DNA from: Hygrophila difformis
Lineage: Eukaryota > Streptophyta > Magnoliopsida > Lamiales > Acanthaceae
DNA length: 64,000 nucleotides
Direction of reading: 5' to 3'
Assembly: GCA_030278955.1 (NCBI GenBank)
Contig: JAOANR010000014.1
Coordinates: 32,811,453-32,875,452, forward strand
Below the pieces are notes generated by a model. The model was not told where the DNA came from and did not search any database. It saw only the letters and a program-made list of their open reading frames with translations. The position numbers were made by a program, and so were the translations under genes. How positions within the stretch are numbered: the stretch's first letter is position 1; each line of letters opens with the position of its first letter. Of the stretch, positions 54,837 to 64,000 are shown in pieces.

Positions 54837-57485
54837 GAGTGGGTGTGGCTGGGGGTAGGGATCTTAGGCCGTGCAATCGGCAATCCTACGATCAGGATCC
54901 CGATCTTGATACCCTTGCTTTCATTTTCTCTTGCATTTCCTAAATGCTGTGCGATAATGCCATTCTTACCTTACCTGCAATCTTCTTCTAAGGTTTTGTT
55001 TTGACCTTTATTTTCTGACATACATTTAATCGAATGCAAGAAGTTCCAGCGTCTGTCAAAAATATGGGGAATGGGTGGGGTCTTAACAGATTTTGAACCC
55101 CCACATGCTCTTTTCAGATACGAATTATTTATGTTCTAACCTGATTAGAATTAATTTGATGAAATTCTTTAAATAACTTGCCATTTTATGCTCCCACACC
55201 ACTTTTTCTAAATGAACTTCTGTGTCTTCTGATCATGTTATTGGTGCCAGTACTAAGCTTGTGTAATTAACCAATTTTTAGTTCAAGTACTAAGCTTGTG
55301 TAAATAACCAATTATTGGTGCCCATCGGCATCTTATATGTTCTCACTGAAAGTCAGGTTGGGAAAGCGTACTTTGAAATGGTTGATTATCTTGAAGCTGA
55401 TCGTTCCTTCACTCTGGCACGCATTGTCTCCCCTTACAGTTTGGAGGGAATGGATATATACTCCACAGTTTTATATGTAAGTTTATTTTTATCATTTCTA
55501 AAGACCTAATTCCTATGTTTCATTGTCTCACCATTCATTATCTTGGTGAATATGGAGTAGGCTTAATATACTCTATATTTGTATTTCTATCCCAATCCTT
55601 ATAGCCTTTTTACTGCACTATTTTGTGGCAGATAAGTATAATATGCATTGAATTATCCATAGATTGCTTTGTGCGCCTACACAGGCATGATTGTAAAAAT
55701 ATTGATCTAAGTACCCCAAATTCTTTAATTAGCAATGTAGCTTAGACACAAGGACTTTTAGGTGAATGATTATTGATATTTGGGTTTCTCTAGCTAAAAC
55801 CATATTGCCATCTCCTGATTTGTTTAGATGTGAACTTACAGTTTTACTTTCTGTATTAAATAATTCACTGGGTCAATTTACCTCCTTGTTTTAGCATTTG
55901 AAAGAAGATATGAAGTTGAGTTACCTGGCTCAGGAGCTGATATCAACTGACCGTTTAGCTCCTCAATCATGGTATCTTCATCTGCATTTTCTGTGTATTG
56001 GTTTGATCTTTGGATAGTGATTTTCTCGATGAATAAATGACTATGCTTACATCTGGTTTGTTTCTTGGTCCTGTAGCTGCAATAGCTTGTTTAGTTTAGT
56101 TTTGTTTTGTTTCTCATTAAGTTAACAGGCCATTGCATCCATTTGAATTTGATGTGGCAGGGTTGCAATGGGAAATTGCTACAGCTTACAAAAAGACCAC
56201 GAAACTGCCCTAAAGAATTTCCAACGATCCGTGCAATTAAATTCAAGATTTGCCTATGCTCACACCTTGTGTGGTCATGAGTACGAATAATTTTCTTCCC
56301 TGTTGTTTATGTAATACACTGGAGAATGATGATTTTTACCCCGGAAATCTATGTTTATTGACAGATATGTGGCCTTGGAGGATTTTGAAAATGGTATCAA
56401 GAGTTACCAGAATGCACTCCGGATAGACCCTAGACACTATAATGCCTGGTATGGACTTGGAATGGTGTATCTCCGACAGGAGAAGTTTGAGTTCTCAGAG
56501 CATCATTTTCGGGTGGCGTTTCAAATCAATCCCTTTTCCTCTGTTATAATGTCGTATCTTGGGACTGCATTGCATGCATTGAGGGTAAGCTCGACTCCGA
56601 TCTAGGACGTTGATTTTAGAATTCAGAATTCCTCTACCATTCTTTTACATTTTTGACAGAGAAATAATGAAGCGCTCGAGATGATGGATAGAGCTGTTTT
56701 AGCTGATAAGAAAAACCCTCTCCCCTTATATCAAAAAGCAAGCATCCTTGTGAGCATGGATAACCTTGATGGGGCTTTAGCAGTTCTGGAGGAGCTTAAA
56801 GAGTATGCGCCAAGTGAGAGCAGTATTTATGCATTAATGGGTAGTATCTACAAGAGGAAAAACATGTATGATAAAGCCATGCTTCATTTTGGGCTAGCCT
56901 TGGACTTGAAACCGTCTGCAACCAACGTTGCAACTATTAAGGTAACAATGCCTCTTTATTTTCTTCATCTTTATAAGAACTAACCGACACCACAAATTTG
57001 CCCTGTGACCTTACTAAAAGTGCTAGAATTGGTTGTGCCATCTGGAATTTCAAATTAGTACCACATTTTCCATTTCAATTGTTGTTCTCTGAATCTCTCT
57101 CAATTAATTTAGCAGTATAATGACAAATCATGCCAAATAGACTTGGCAATTTTTAAGTACTGCCAGAATTGTGTCCTCAAATTCTTAAAATAAGTTTGTG
57201 TAAAATATTTTCAAGTTTGGGATGGAATGTGTCATAATATGCCCAATGATTGCAAAACCTATGAAACTTGATAACATAATCAAAATTCCGAAGAACATGC
57301 AACAGCAATAGCTTGAACCATAGAATAGCTTGAACCCAGTCCTTGTGAAGTGAAAGGATGGTATATATACCTCTGTTAATTCGCTTCTTGATTTGTGATA
57401 TTTCTTATTCCCTAACCCGTATTTCTTTGACCAGGCTGCCATTGAAAAGTTACATTTGCCAGATGAATTAGATGACGATTGTTGA
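42497..57485 (+). CDS. CDC27B: CDC27B / HOBBIT, anaphase-promoting complex subunit 3 (16 coding exons)
   Basis: APC3 is the TPR scaffold subunit of the APC/C ubiquitin ligase; it docks the Ile-Arg tails of coactivators CDC20/CCS52 and APC10 and acts in the nucleus at mitosis and in meristem development. Exons, all GT-AG: 42497-42601, 43727-43799, 43957-44063, 44334-44380, 48237-48334, 49135-49436, 50705-50860, 52007-52220, 53722-53936, 54028-54093, 55357-55476, 55895-55971, 56161-56280, 56365-56584, 56660-56941, 57435-57485. They total 2253 nt, 750 residues, with no stop, close to Arabidopsis HBT (about 744). The N-terminus MEAILTECVRNSLEHLMYRN and the Apc3 TPR region span residues 1-145. A Ser-rich linker covers about 150-430. 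C-terminal TPRs span about 500-730 (FENGIKSYQNALRIDPRHYN at exon 14). The end is PDELDDDC. Phases agree at every junction. Introns 4-7 and 10 are swollen by repeats. Confidence 0.96.
45940..46680. repeat. Insertion in CDC27B intron 4 with a GATGGCGAC minisatellite
   Basis: 46290-46600 is a tandem array of about 30-36-bp units built on gtcgtgagaggggatggcga followed by cggaggaagcc, at least six copies with drift into shorter ggcgacggtggcgac units. To its left the minus strand has GTATAAATAGCCTCCCC (about 46207-46223), a TATA-like promoter. Probably one transposon insertion; class not determined. Confidence 0.6.
46724..46927 (-). pseudogene. Exon-like fragment of unknown origin in CDC27B intron 4
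   Basis: A minus-strand open frame of 67 codons that looks protein-like rather than random: VATVIPFLEGPCSRKQIKKF and then STIRSDATLLLQLEQADVQD. It ends at TAA 46724 and has no ATG context of its own. It may be the last exon of a gene captured by the insertion next to it. I do not recognise the family. Confidence 0.35.
47010..47536 (+). mobile_element. Tandem TRIM array (LTR-internal-LTR-internal-LTR) in intron 4
   Basis: Three copies of one LTR: about 47010-47116, 47176-47290 and 47420-47536. Each carries TGTCCCACAT.G, a CTACTCCACCCATTGCCAAT-like block and TTGGTTTTGGGTTGGAA. The first two are followed at once by TGGTATTAGAGCC (47117-47129 and 47291-47303), a tRNA-Met primer site. The second and third are preceded by purine tracts (gaggagggg, ggcagggggg). 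Internal regions are only about 50-120 bp and non-coding, the definition of terminal-repeat retrotransposons in miniature. Confidence 0.75.
48471..48758 (+). mobile_element. Complete TRIM retrotransposon in intron 5
   Basis: LTRs at 48471-48568 (tgttaaccatatcgtctctt) and 48643-48758 (ending tttctaaca), same family as the intron 4 array. TGGTATCAGAGCC lies at 48569-48581 and the purine tract ctaggagggg just before the second LTR. Total length 288 bp. Flanks gatgg and aatga do not form a clear duplication. Confidence 0.72.
49560..50470. mobile_element. GCCATGGCG-rich DNA-transposon relic in intron 6
   Basis: Both ends of this 0.9-kb insert are crowded with the self-complementary motif CGCCATGGCG and ATGGCGG/CCGCCAT (49590-49670 and 50385-50460) in opposite orientation. 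The centre is AT-rich, with an (AT) run at 49894-49914. No exact termini or duplication were identified and there is no coding capacity. A hAT- or Mutator-type MITE is likely. Confidence 0.45.
50925..51351. mobile_element. MITE with 9-bp TSD and GATCCTA subterminal repeats in intron 7
   Basis: Identical 9-bp flanks, gattgccac, at 50916-50924 and 51352-51360. Ends are near-inverted: AAGTTATTAAG at left and the complement of CTTAATAACT at right. The interior near both ends is filled with AGGATCGTA / GATCCTA and AAGATC motifs. 427 bp, non-coding. A 9-bp duplication points to the Mutator superfamily. Confidence 0.78.
51909..51931. repeat. Poly-C run in intron 7
   Basis: About 17-20 consecutive C near 51914-51931. 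Length may be unreliable in assembly. Confidence 0.7.
52747..52779. repeat. (AAT)n microsatellite in intron 8
   Basis: About eleven consecutive ATA/AAT units between 52745 and 52780. Confidence 0.9.
54660..54920. mobile_element. Second GATCCTA-type MITE relic in intron 10
   Basis: Repeated GATCTTCTGATCCTAG, GATCCTAGAATGATCTTG and CCTACGATCAGGATCCCGAT, resembling the intron 7 MITE. It is interrupted by (CT)n (54774-54794), poly-T and poly-G (54795-54834) tracts. Ends not resolved. Confidence 0.5.
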
Positions 57486-58340
57486 ATCCATTGGTGAAAT
57501 TGGTGAAGTGCTAGGAATGTTGAATGTGGCTGTGTTGATCCTGTTCCGAGTCCCCAGCTCCCAGAAGAGGTGGGATGGTTGGCTCTCACTAATCTGTCTT
57601 GAACAAGACTTGTAGTAAGGTTTCCTTGCCAAATCGGGAGGACTCGTTAAAAAGGTTAGAGAAAAGGAAAAGCTGGTGGCATCATCAGACAGATCAGATA
57701 CAGAATATCAAGAGTAATGTAAGAAGGCTATCCATTCATTGCCCAAAAAGGGGGTATGGGTTGGATGTCTGTGAATGTATAGAGTTTTTCTTCAGACTAA
57801 AGGGTTGTGTCTCATTTTCATGTTATCTCCTCCTAAGTTGCATTTCGAACTAACTAATGTATTTCTGTTGCAATTGGAATTAATGTATCATCTAGTTATG
57901 ATAAGACAAATTTTTCTGTCATTCTCGTTTATTTTTGTAATACCCCGAATTTTTATTAATGAAATTATAGTCTAATTTTTACTGTTGATGTTAGGCGAGA
58001 TTATGTACAATATAATTTTTACGGACATTATATTTTGGGCATGTTCAAAATATATGGATTATGGAATGAGAAGAGAAGAGGATGATGTCATTAATTATAT
58101 ATATGACGATAATTTTTTCTAAGATAAAAGGGCATGACAACGTGCTACACACGATGGCAATGCTTAACGACAATGCATAGCAGACGAAGAGGGGTTAACA
58201 CACGTGAGGCTTGGATGCGATGGGGAGGGTATTATACTGCACGGCAATCCATACCGCATGACAATAAGTGCTGGAAACAATTTTATCCCTTTTAAATAGT
58301 GAAAAACTTTTTTACCCTACTATAATGAAAACTCTTTTTT
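57486..58340. other. CDC27B 3' UTR and AT-rich spacer
   Basis: 57486 to about 57930 is probably 3' UTR. At 57938 TGTAATACCCCGAATTTTTA resembles the TGTAACACCCCGAAATTC start of the gypsy LTR in this window, so a degraded solo LTR of a related family may begin here. No gene seen. Confidence 0.4.
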
Positions 58341-58354
58341 TGACCCTATGTATT

Positions 58355-58815
58355 TAGGCAAACGAGTTGTCAACGTATTGGGAACGGTAAGCTTCGAGTG
58401 GCAAATGAGTAGCGAACGTGTGAAGAATGAGTCGCGAACGAGTAGAGAACGTGTTATTTTTCAAGAATTTTGCGTAGTATGAAGAAGAGCGAGTTAAACT
58501 CGGCTACAGCCGAGTGGGAGGAAGGGGTGGCCAAGAGAGGCTCGAACCTGGCCGAGAGACTCGACAACGAGAGAAGGGCAATGAGAGAGACTCGACAACG
58601 AGCTGCTGGACTCGGCGATGGCCGAGAGAGGCTCGTCCCTGGCCGAGAGAGACTCGGCTCTGGCCGAGAAAGTCTCGGCATTGGAGGCGAGACTCGGTAC
58701 AAACCGAGAGAGACTCCCATGTCTGTTGTGCAAGACTCGCAAATGGTTGTGAGACTCGGAAATAGACGAGATGTCTCGCCTATAGCCGAGTGAGTCTCGT
58801 CTATACCCGAGTGTT
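58355..58815. repeat. Minisatellite of GAGACTCGGC...GGCCGAGA units
   Basis: 58360-58450 repeats gcgaacg(a/t)gtgaagaatgag-like units. 58496-58815 is a tandem of about 23-24-bp units of the form gagagactcggcnntggccga, roughly 13 copies with drift. It is open in three frames on both strands (58454-58793), which is a consequence of the repeat. It lies about 200 bp upstream of the MuDR transposase gene. Confidence 0.85.
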
Positions 58816-59018
58816 ACTCTATGTGTACCGAGTGGATTTAAGGTAGTGGAGATTTAATGAATTTAAGGTTGTTGAAATGTTGTTGTAACATTTAATGTGA
58901 AAATTTGAATTTTAAGTCGGATGTGCGTAATGCTTGTTGCTTGTTTACTGTTTATTGTTTGTGTTCGAAAAAAAAATGTTGCTTAGATGATCAAAAACTG
59001 AGAAACCACTAAAAAGAT

Positions 59019-60536
59019 ATGGAGAAAATGTTCAATTGGAATGAAGAGTTTGCATCATCCTCATCACCAATTGCCCCCTATCATGGAGCAGAGGTATCTT
59101 CATCGTCCACTCTTTACGATAGTATTTTTGGAACACCTTTTGTTAATGGTGGAATGGGAAAAAATATATCATTTGTTGGAGATAAGGAAGAAAAAGTATT
59201 TGGTGGTAATAATGTTCGTAGGGAGTACAATGATTGTATGTTCATGAACGATGAAGTAGTTGATGATGGCAGGGATGTAATGTTTATGCATGATGAAGTT
59301 GTTGCTGATGATAGTGATGATATGTTTAAGAATGATGTAGTTGTTGACGATGGTAGTGGTGTAGGTGAAATTTTTTTTTATGATGATGATAATGGTAGAG
59401 AAGAGGACTATGGGGAAGATGTGGATGAGGAAGTAGAGGATTCGGAAGATGAGGAAAAAATGTGGGAGGAGATCCAAGATTTCTATGATTCGTGTCCATT
59501 CGTATGTCGATCTAGAGGACTAAATGATCCGTTAATAAAATCGGAACACACGTCACGAATTCCCGAAGTAGAACCATGCAGATACTATGATGGAGGAGAT
59601 GGGAACGCAGTAGTTGGCTCCCAGCATGGTAGGTGGATATTGCGCGAGCAGCCTGATTTTGTACCTTCGGTGGATTTGACCGATGAAAGCTTTGATCCGT
59701 ATGGGCGACAGGTTTTGGGCATCGGATCACTCTTTCCGACGAAGGATAAACTGAAGAAAGCAGTGGTGCAATATCTACTTGGAAACAATCTTGGGTTCCG
59801 GACTGAGAAATCTGAACCGTCTCGGTATTGGCTGAAGTGTCGACACGGCGATTGTGCTTTTAAATTACGAGCAACCGGATCATCTTCTACTTGGAGAGTG
59901 TATCAGTTCGTGGATCATACGTGTGAGTTCAACCCGACGATGGGAGCATCACACACATTACCGGCCCGGCAGGTAGGTGAGATCATTGCAAATAAAATAG
60001 TGACGAAAGGGCAATTTATGATACCGGAAGCAGTGCGAAAGGAACTCTTGGATACATACGGATTACGGGTTAGAAATACCATCATATATACTTAATTTTA
60101 AAATATATTTTTTATTTTGTTCTGTTATTTAAAAGTAATTAAATATTTGCGGATTTGTTAATTACAGGTTAGTTATGCAATGTGCCGCAGAATTAGAGAC
60201 TACGGAATTGAAACCACATATGGTTCTGAGGACCAGTCTTTTGAGGATTTGCCTAAGTATCTTTCTGTGCTGCAGCAAGCCAATCCCGGTACAATTGTGG
60301 ATCTAATGGTCGACGAAATAACCAATCAGTTTAAGTACGCATTTATGGCGTTGGGGGGGTCCATTGATGGGTTTTCCAGTGCAAGACCATACATCGCAGT
60401 AGACGCAACTCACTTGAAGTCAAAATATCGAGGAGTATTATATGTTGCCGTGACTAAGGATGCTTACAACCAAATATTTCCACTTGCATTCGGTATTGGG
60501 AATGTGGAGGACCTGAAATTCATCTCCAATTTCTGA
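59019..60536 (+). pseudogene. MuDR-type Mutator transposase, C-terminally truncated
   Basis: Two exons, 59019-60068 and 60168-60536, joined by GT-AG in frame. The N-terminal 150 residues are strongly acidic with D/E repeats. Residues about 230-310 form the MuDR DNA-binding domain (LFPTKDKLKKAVVQYLLGNN and the CRHGDCAFKLRA zinc-type segment). Exon 2 begins VSYAMCRRIRDYGIE and carries the start of the MULE catalytic domain, RPYIAVDATHLKSKYRGVLY (first Asp) and NQIFPLAFGIGN. After GN the sequence diverges (VEDLKFISNF, stop). The second Asp, the Glu and the SWIM finger are absent, so it cannot transpose. About 470 of an expected 700-800 residues remain. It converges with the Ulp1-like gene on the other strand. 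Confidence 0.9.
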
Positions 60537-61101
60537 AATCATAAAAATGGATTACAACTAAAAATAAACAAAAACGAGGTCATTGGATTAGATACCACTA
60601 GACTGCCATCATCCAATTAGGAGTTATATATCAGCATCCAAAAGTCACGAGCAGACTGCCATCTCTTGTCATCTAATATACATGTTCCCAGATCCTAATT
60701 CAAAAACTCATTTTCATCCAGGAGAGAGCCTTTTCAATTGGATAAAACAGGTTAAATCAATTGAATTCAAACAATCTCAATTCAATTAAATCAACCATAA
60801 CTTTTAGATAAGTTAAATCAACCTATTTACCTGCCCTTGATTTTGATTGTCTCGCTGGATCTCTAAATAAAAAGCTCAAAATGATCAGCAACAAAAACCT
60901 GTGACATGTACACTGCAATAGAAACTGAATTTTGCAATCTCTATTCTCAAAAAATTTATGCAAATTGCTCAGAATTAGGGGAAAAAAAAGGCAATTAATT
61001 TGAACAGTTAAAAAAGCATATGGGAGCCATTTTGTTTTCTATACCTGACTAATGCCCTTCTCGAACTCCATCCTTACCTGCAAAGTAATCATCAAATAAA
61101 A
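60537..61101. other. Convergent intergenic or deleted region
   Basis: No ORF. The truncated transposase ends at 60536 and the Ulp1-like gene ends near 61102. A small minus-strand exon-like piece with good splice signals (acceptor cag, then 33 nt, donor GTATAG) lies at about 61041-61080, possibly the true last exon or a 3' UTR exon of the Ulp1-like gene. The rest of the transposase should be here and is missing. Confidence 0.5.
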
Positions 61102-63974
61102 TTATACAGCGGACATCACCTTAACCAAATGGAACTCCAATTTATAATTAAACATACCTGCCCGATCTATTCCCTTCCAGTAATCTTTCACTTTTTCTTT
61201 GGGCCCACTGAAACGCCACACGGCTAGTGCCTGTGCAAAGCGAATAGGCCTTATGTCGCTCACATCACGTAGCCTACCTTGAATTAATTCGTGAATCGTA
61301 TGGCACGACAGAGGGCCGCATGACGAAAAGTCCTTCTGCGGGTAACGCCATTGTTGCTCCGGACGGGACAACGTAAAAACAGTTTTCTTCACCGTAATAT
61401 CTTCCCTCATCTCGTAGAAACCCGCAAGACGGAGTAAAGATGGTAGCACCGCACGTAACTTGAACATTTGGGCTGACCGAAGCTCCTTCCATTGAGCTTC
61501 TGTTTCGAATTTGAGGGTGTCGTGCAGGCCTAGGGTAGATGTTTTAAATCCTATTCGAGTAGCAATCCAGTGGTTCCCTCCTGAAATAGTATCGGTGTTC
61601 CAGACAGAAATTACCTGCACCAAAGGGTCAATTCAATTCATTAATTGAAATCGTTGCCAAGGAAATATAGCTCCAGCATTTCTATTCAATCTATCCAATC
61701 AATTAAGAATGTTGTGATTTACGGTACTTACCCCATCAAGCTCCCACCATGGCTTCCGATTTTCCCAGTCTGGCCTAAGGCCTCGAACATAGCTTAATGC
61801 TGTGTTCAACTGGTGCGGATCTGCTTGTGAGAGGTCAATAAATCCAGCCTTGTCCCACTTTGAGGAAAACAAACCTTGGCATATCACCTGTAGTTACATA
61901 ATAATAATAATAGCTATCAGTTAAAAGTCTGAACTTCAAGTATTTGTGATCATTGGAATAAAATAATGGCAGATCATTAAAAAAATTCAATTACCATGAA
62001 AATGGTGTCTATAATGCCATAATCCCGCATTGAGAGGCACCGATTGATCTTAAAAAAACCGGGGTCCGATTGAATAATGCGCAAATATGCATCAATATGC
62101 TGTAAATGTGTTAAGGAGACAGGCAGCACTGTTAAATGCACGGTTCGATAATGTAGTATATTGAACATAAATTAAATGCAATATTTAACATACCGGCGTC
62201 TCATACCACAACTGCGGATCAATCATATGGTTGAACCAAGCAGGACCAACCACCCATCCCACCCCCACGCTCACACTGCATTAAAGAACCATTAGGGGTT
62301 ATTTAACTAACTACACGAAATTGTGGTGCTATTGTAAGGAGCAAACCTTAAACACGTACCCTTCTCCAATAGGCCCGAGGGCAAGGTATTTCTGAAATTC
62401 CCTTTCATCCTTTGTGATGTTGGGTCTATTTAAATTGCTTGTGTACGGGGACTTTAGCAAAGCTGATGGTTTTCGCTTCTTGCATGGGAAGTCATCGGTG
62501 ACCACATTTCCGAAGTCGGCAACCATTGCATCCGGTGTACTGAGGAAGCCGTCCAACTGATTAATCTGTATGTTTGCATCAATGTGGTCGCCTGATTGAT
62601 GCTCGGCCCCCTGTGTCCACCATTGAGGGTTTCCATCTACCTCTGACATGTCAAATTGTAAAACAAAATTATTTTCTATGATTAATATATAAAGGGCGAG
62701 TATTTCATAGAAGAAAATTAATAACACGTACGTGTGGTCATAGGCCCGAAATAATCGCCAAAATTAAAATCTTGGAGTTCTCCCAATTGGTGATCATCGG
62801 CTGTTATGAGTTTCGAATCAAAGAACCATTAGGGGTTATCATAATTTATTGAACTAAAAATAAAATAACACATACGAGTTGTATTCATGTCGAATGGTAA
62901 ATGTGTCGCCTTGAGATCCAGGGGCTCGTCAAACTTGTGAATCGGACCTGTTTATGCAATGCGTGAATCCTTATATCCTAAATAGTTTACAAAACGGTGG
63001 CAAGAAAATATATTAACTACACATACCGTAGAAACCCGTGTCATCGTCTTGCCGTGTCGTATGGGCATTTTTATCATCACTCTAACGGTGTTCTGCAGCT
63101 GTTGAAGAGAACGCGAGTCACATCCACCCAATTAAACCAACGTACTATATCCTTACATCCCAAGTAGTAATAAATGCAGTATATCTTAAAATATATTAAT
63201 TACACATACCAGTGCCCATCCCTGAGTATGGGTGTGTCGTCGGGGCATTTGTATCGTCCTTGCCATGGTGCTGTGGAGCTGTTGCACACATCACCAGATA
63301 ATAATTATAGGGTTAACTGTGTATGTCAAGACATAAAACAAATAAAAGAAATATCATTATTTTAAAGGAAAATGAAATATTTGATTCAACATACTGTGAA
63401 TTTGGAAACCCCGTCTGATTTCTTCCTTCAGCTTAGCTAACTCATCATCAAAATAACTCATCATCTCTGCCCTCATCCGATCCCCCTCCCGCCTCACAAA
63501 ATCAGTAATGTGCTGTCTCTCCTCAGCGAGCATCAACGCAATGCGGTGCACTAAACCCTCCTGATGAGGAAATACCCTCGTAGTACGTGCATCATAGGCA
63601 TCAACCCCCTCCCTGTTCACTCTATCATCCATTTTACCAGTCCCTGAGACATCGCCCATAGTCCCTTCACGTACCCCTCTAGCTGGTAACTCCCCAACCT
63701 GACCGTGCTTCCCCTTTCGGACAGGCTCGGGAGAGACGACTCGTGTGCGAACTCTCTTGCGTGCAGGAGCTGCCGGGGCATCCTGCTCACCATCATCACC
63801 ATCATCATCATCAGAGACAGGAACACTAGCATTCTTTGGAGCTTTATGTTGCAATTTTTTGAATGAGGGATTATAAATGTAACGAGCACAAGGGGGGAGA
63901 GGCAAATCCAATTGTCGTAAATACACAACCGACTCTTCCTCGGGACTTGGGACCAGCCTCTCTATACACTCGAT
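61102..63974 (-). CDS. Ulp1/C48 cysteine-protease-like gene (transposon-borne), N-terminus off the right edge
   Basis: Multi-exon on the minus strand. Exons placed by GT-AG: 63974-63395, several short ones between about 63275 and 62730, about 62650-62360, 62275-62194, 62099-61995, 61887-61732 and 61614-61158. The first visible exon ends in a coiled-coil segment (LAKLKEEIRRGFQ) after an acidic/basic linker (SDDDDGDDGE, RKRVRTR). The last carries the C48 core: GGNHWIATRI (His), GLHDTLK (Asp), then DFSSCGPLSCHTIHELI (Cys in SCGP). Such proteins resemble SUMO proteases and are carried by Mutator elements of the Kaonashi/Ulp1 type. The catalytic residues look intact and no stop was seen in the main exons. 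The C-terminal splice form is uncertain (stop in frame at 61102 or after 61158). Confidence 0.75.
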
Positions 63975-64000
63975 CTAAAGATAAAATAAATTAAAAAAAT

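Noticed and set aside
58454..58793. Four long frames on both strands
   Set aside because: Produced by a minisatellite whose unit is close to a multiple of three.
1..64000. CRISPR arrays, bacterial operons, rRNA genes
   Set aside because: None seen; repeats present are transposon ends, LTRs and minisatellites of a plant genome.

Overview
The window is flowering-plant nuclear DNA, most likely from a eudicot: AT-rich, intron-rich and densely packed with plant transposons. It holds one apparently functional host gene and a long run of nested mobile elements. All calls come from reading the sequence; no database search was run.

Layout: 1-5022 is a decayed Ty1/copia element on the minus strand, with its 5' LTR at 4685-5022. 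5109-6437 is a non-autonomous hAT element with a perfect 8-bp target duplication, followed by a G-rich hAT-like relic at 6452-7022. 8430-9140 holds a Ty3/gypsy protease relic. 12651-13380 plus 24284-24559 is a plant-mobile-domain pseudogene split by a 10.9-kb gypsy element (13381-24283; two LTRs of 3.1 kb, nearly identical; TSD cgtgt; integrase truncated). 24900-26829 is a broken FAR1/MULE transposase on the minus strand. 27487-28005 is a hAT fragment. About 28010-33511 is a PIF/Harbinger element with two broken genes, and a Helitron with repeated 5' ends sits inside it (28335-29679).

33594-41410 is the most unusual region. A near-complete endogenous pararetrovirus (Caulimoviridae; five ORFs, tRNA-Met primer site, as-1-like promoter) lies between inverted repeats of about 240 bp, and those are bounded by a perfect 9-bp direct repeat. 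This is the anatomy of a Mutator-like transposon carrying a whole viral genome. Its right end lies about 1.1 kb upstream of the start codon of the host gene.

42497-57485 is the host gene, CDC27B/HOBBIT (APC3, an anaphase-promoting complex subunit). All 16 coding exons could be placed with GT-AG junctions, giving 750 codons and no stop. Its introns contain TRIM retrotransposons (one in a tandem LTR array), MITEs, a minisatellite and an exon-like fragment. 59019-60536 is a truncated MuDR transposase, and 61102-63974 is a convergent Ulp1/C48 protease-like gene that runs off the right edge. Together they look like the remains of a Ulp1-carrying Mutator element.
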